DNA of 20,574 nt from a virus: positions 1 to 20,574 of IMG/VR virus record IMGVR_UViG_3300038309_000047. One strand, 5' to 3'. Below are positions 19,672 to 20,574 of this stretch, piece by piece. Numbering within the stretch: the stretch's first letter is position 1; the number at the start of each line of letters is the position of its first letter. A model generated the notes under the pieces. The model did no database searches, was not told the origin of the DNA, and saw only the letters and a program-made list of their open reading frames with translations. The position numbers and the translations under genes are program-made.

Positions 19672-19961
19672 CTGACCACCAACAATCCTTTTTCAATCCA
19701 AAACAAATGCGTCCTGATCATGGCTCGGCGCGTGTAGAATAATTCATCCAGCTCGCTGCCTCGATGTTGATCTAGCCATTCGTGGCATGAAGAGCAGGAG
19801 ATACAAGCTGATATATCGTCAGTCTTCCCGCCCATTATTCCACCGTCAACTTGGATATGGGCCAAAACTGAAGTCTCCGGATTTCCGTTGCAAACCCCAG
19901 CAACCTGCATTGTGCATTCCTGGCCTTTTGCGGATTCACGAAGTTTTTTTGATATAATCAT
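19668..19961 (-). CDS. DUF1364 / YbcO-like putative nuclease
   Basis: The product has 97 residues. LRESAKGQECTMQVAGVCNG (8-27), NPETSVLAHI (27-36), SACISCSSCHEWLDQ (51-65) and RTHLFWIEKGLL (83-94) follow the family pattern 'LRkaArGreCqvRipGvCngnpeTtVLaHir...iACsaCHd..D' closely. Candidate metal ligands are C16, C24, H35, C56/C59 and H60, in an HNH-like (beta-beta-alpha-metal) arrangement. E. coli YbcO, from the DLP12 prophage, belongs here and is considered a nuclease. Next to RusA in the nin-like region it probably works in phage recombination. ATGA overlaps with both neighbours. Confidence 0.88.
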   Translation of the reverse strand: MIISKKLRESAKGQECTMQVAGVCNGNPETSVLAHIQVDGGIMGGKTDDISACISCSSCHEWLDQHRGSELDELFYTRRAMIRTHLFWIEKGLLVVR

Positions 19962-20164
19962 TCTTCACGCCCAGGCATGCGCCATACCGTTCCGTCGCCG
20001 CGAGATCCAATGACCAGACCGACAGATGCAGGATCAGCGCACACTTTGCTGCCATGTTTTCCGGTGCGATGCCGGTCGAAATTGGAAAGCGTGCTGAAAT
20101 ATTCTCCGCAAACTCCGCAATAGCAAGTGTTGCCTTTAGTTAACTTTGCTTTTGTGCGTGCCAT
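19958..20164 (-). CDS. FDXHR-type putative zinc-binding protein (68 aa)
   Basis: The product has 68 residues. CYCGVCGEYFSTLSNFDRHR (14-33) then TGKH is a C2H2-like finger: C16 and C19, then H32 and H37, with the FDxHR signature of a small phage protein family. A further Cys (42) follows. The C-terminal half (ADPASVGLVIGSRGDGTVWR) is a short beta region. A DNA- or RNA-binding role is plausible, but no function is established. GGTGAG lies 6 nt before the ATG. It overlaps the upstream gene by 29 nt and the DUF1364 gene by ATGA. Confidence 0.78.
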   Translation of the reverse strand: MARTKAKLTKGNTCYCGVCGEYFSTLSNFDRHRTGKHGSKVCADPASVGLVIGSRGDGTVWRMPGREE

Positions 20165-20291
20165 AGAATCTCACCATCCGTTCAAATTCCATTGCCTTCT
20201 GATCTAGTATCATCATATCCCGATCGTAATTAGCCTCAATGAAAAGATAGAACCAGATAAGAAATATTAACAACTCAAAAAAATTATACAC
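20136..20291 (-). CDS. Small single-pass membrane protein, GTG start (51 aa)
   Basis: A GTG at 20289-20291, with GGGAGG 10 nt upstream and overlapping the stop of the preceding gene, is the best start. The frame is open further upstream, but that part overlaps the 70-residue neighbour. The 51-residue product has one strong membrane helix (about residues 2-18, YNFFELLIFLIWFYLFI) followed by a charged tail (EANYDRDMMILDQKAMEFER). It ends 29 nt inside the FDXHR gene. A small inner-membrane protein among early genes could affect host or superinfection functions; no family recognised. Confidence 0.5.
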   Translation of the reverse strand: MYNFFELLIFLIWFYLFIEANYDRDMMILDQKAMEFERMVRFYGTHKSKVN

Positions 20292-20490
20292 GTTTCTTTG
20301 GCCTCCCTGTTCCTGGCTTCTTGTGAATCGAAAACGCTTGGCTGACTTCAGTTGATCGCTGCTGGATTTCTTCACGTTTGATTTTGCCACCTGCTTTCAG
20401 GAACTCCTGAACGTGTTTTTCGATTTCAGAACGTTCCGCATTTTTTAAACTTGTCGAACAGCATTGTGTTGCCCATGCGTCTGGATTCAT
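20284..20490 (-). CDS. Small hypothetical protein (68 aa)
   Basis: I chose the ATG at 20488-20490 because it overlaps the upstream stop (ATGA) and has GGGGTGG just before it; an in-frame GTG three codons earlier is the alternative. The product begins MNPDAWATQCCSTSLKNAER, then a helix with SEIEKHVQEFLKAGGKIKRE, and ends in a Gly/Lys/Arg-rich tail (KKPGTGRPKKRV) that could bind DNA or RNA. The 'EKHVQEFLxxGGKI' helix-loop is a pattern I recall from small phage proteins. Function unknown. Confidence 0.6.
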   Translation of the reverse strand: MNPDAWATQCCSTSLKNAERSEIEKHVQEFLKAGGKIKREEIQQRSTEVSQAFSIHKKPGTGRPKKRV

Positions 20491-20574
20491 GATTGCCACC
20501 CCATCATCCCGCTAAAGTTCTTGTTGGTGTGATCTTTCGCAAGACTTTCGCTATATCCGTTGAATCGCTCTGCC
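20487..20574 (-). CDS. C-terminus of an unidentified protein (partial, 5' end outside window)
   Basis: The frame is open from the right edge to a TGA at 20487-20489 and encodes about 28 residues ending FNGYSESLAKDHTNKNFSGM then MGWQS. The stop forms an ATGA with the next start, which supports it as the true end of a gene. In lambdoid layouts a replication protein commonly sits just before the nin-like genes, but this tail alone cannot identify it. Confidence 0.5.
   Translation of the reverse strand, partial: AERFNGYSESLAKDHTNKNFSGMMGWQS

Noticed and set aside
20283-20288. Perfect TATAAT on the minus strand
   Set aside because: No acceptable -35 box at 16-18 nt upstream (AACAGG region), and it coincides with stop/start codons of two overlapping genes.
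1-20574. tRNA genes, CRISPR arrays, insertion sequences, attachment sites
   Set aside because: No cloverleaf, regularly spaced non-coding repeat, transposase or terminal inverted repeat was seen; the only regular repeat is within the coding region at 12589-12963.

Overview
This window is about 20.6 kb of a tailed-phage (or prophage) genome with a P22-like, short-tailed (podovirus) head and portal module. Nearly all genes lie on the minus strand, so transcription runs right to left. The genes are tightly packed, with many ATGA or TAATG stop/start overlaps. Moderate GC, a lambdoid gene order and an RfaH-type factor suggest a proteobacterial, probably gammaproteobacterial, host. No integrase, repressor or host gene is visible, so host and lifestyle stay open.

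Right end (20574 to 18009, leftward): the C-terminus of an unidentified protein, two small proteins, an FDXHR-type zinc protein, a DUF1364/YbcO-like nuclease, a RusA-like resolvase, an unknown helical protein, an RfaH-like NusG paralogue, and an N4 gp49/Sf6 gp66 family protein. This resembles a lambda 'nin' region, with the RfaH-like factor sitting where lambda carries the late antiterminator Q. A 12-base ops-like element, the recognition sequence of RfaH, lies on the coding strand just after the rfaH-like gene. A candidate promoter sits in front of it and an intrinsic terminator lies about 460 bases downstream.

Middle (17886 to 16564, rightward): a four-gene cassette on the opposite strand and visibly richer in GC. 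It has its own sigma70-like promoter, which contains a perfect 14-bp palindrome. Its largest product carries motifs reminiscent of a very small C5-methyltransferase fold.

Left and centre (16469 to 1, leftward): one long late operon. First comes lysis (M15-type endolysin, DUF6527 protein, two holin-like proteins). Next is a block of small accessory genes (CxxC protein, secreted FN3-like protein, 23-residue-repeat protein, small beta-rich proteins). Then packaging and head genes (TerS, TerL, portal, scaffold, coat), the tail/plug genes (P22 gp4-like and gp10-like), and finally ejection-type proteins running off the left edge.

The main hypothesis is that the phage RfaH-like protein loads at the ops-like site and carries RNA polymerase through the terminator, possibly across the antisense cassette and into the late operon, replacing Q. 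All family assignments were made by eye from remembered family signatures; no database search was run.
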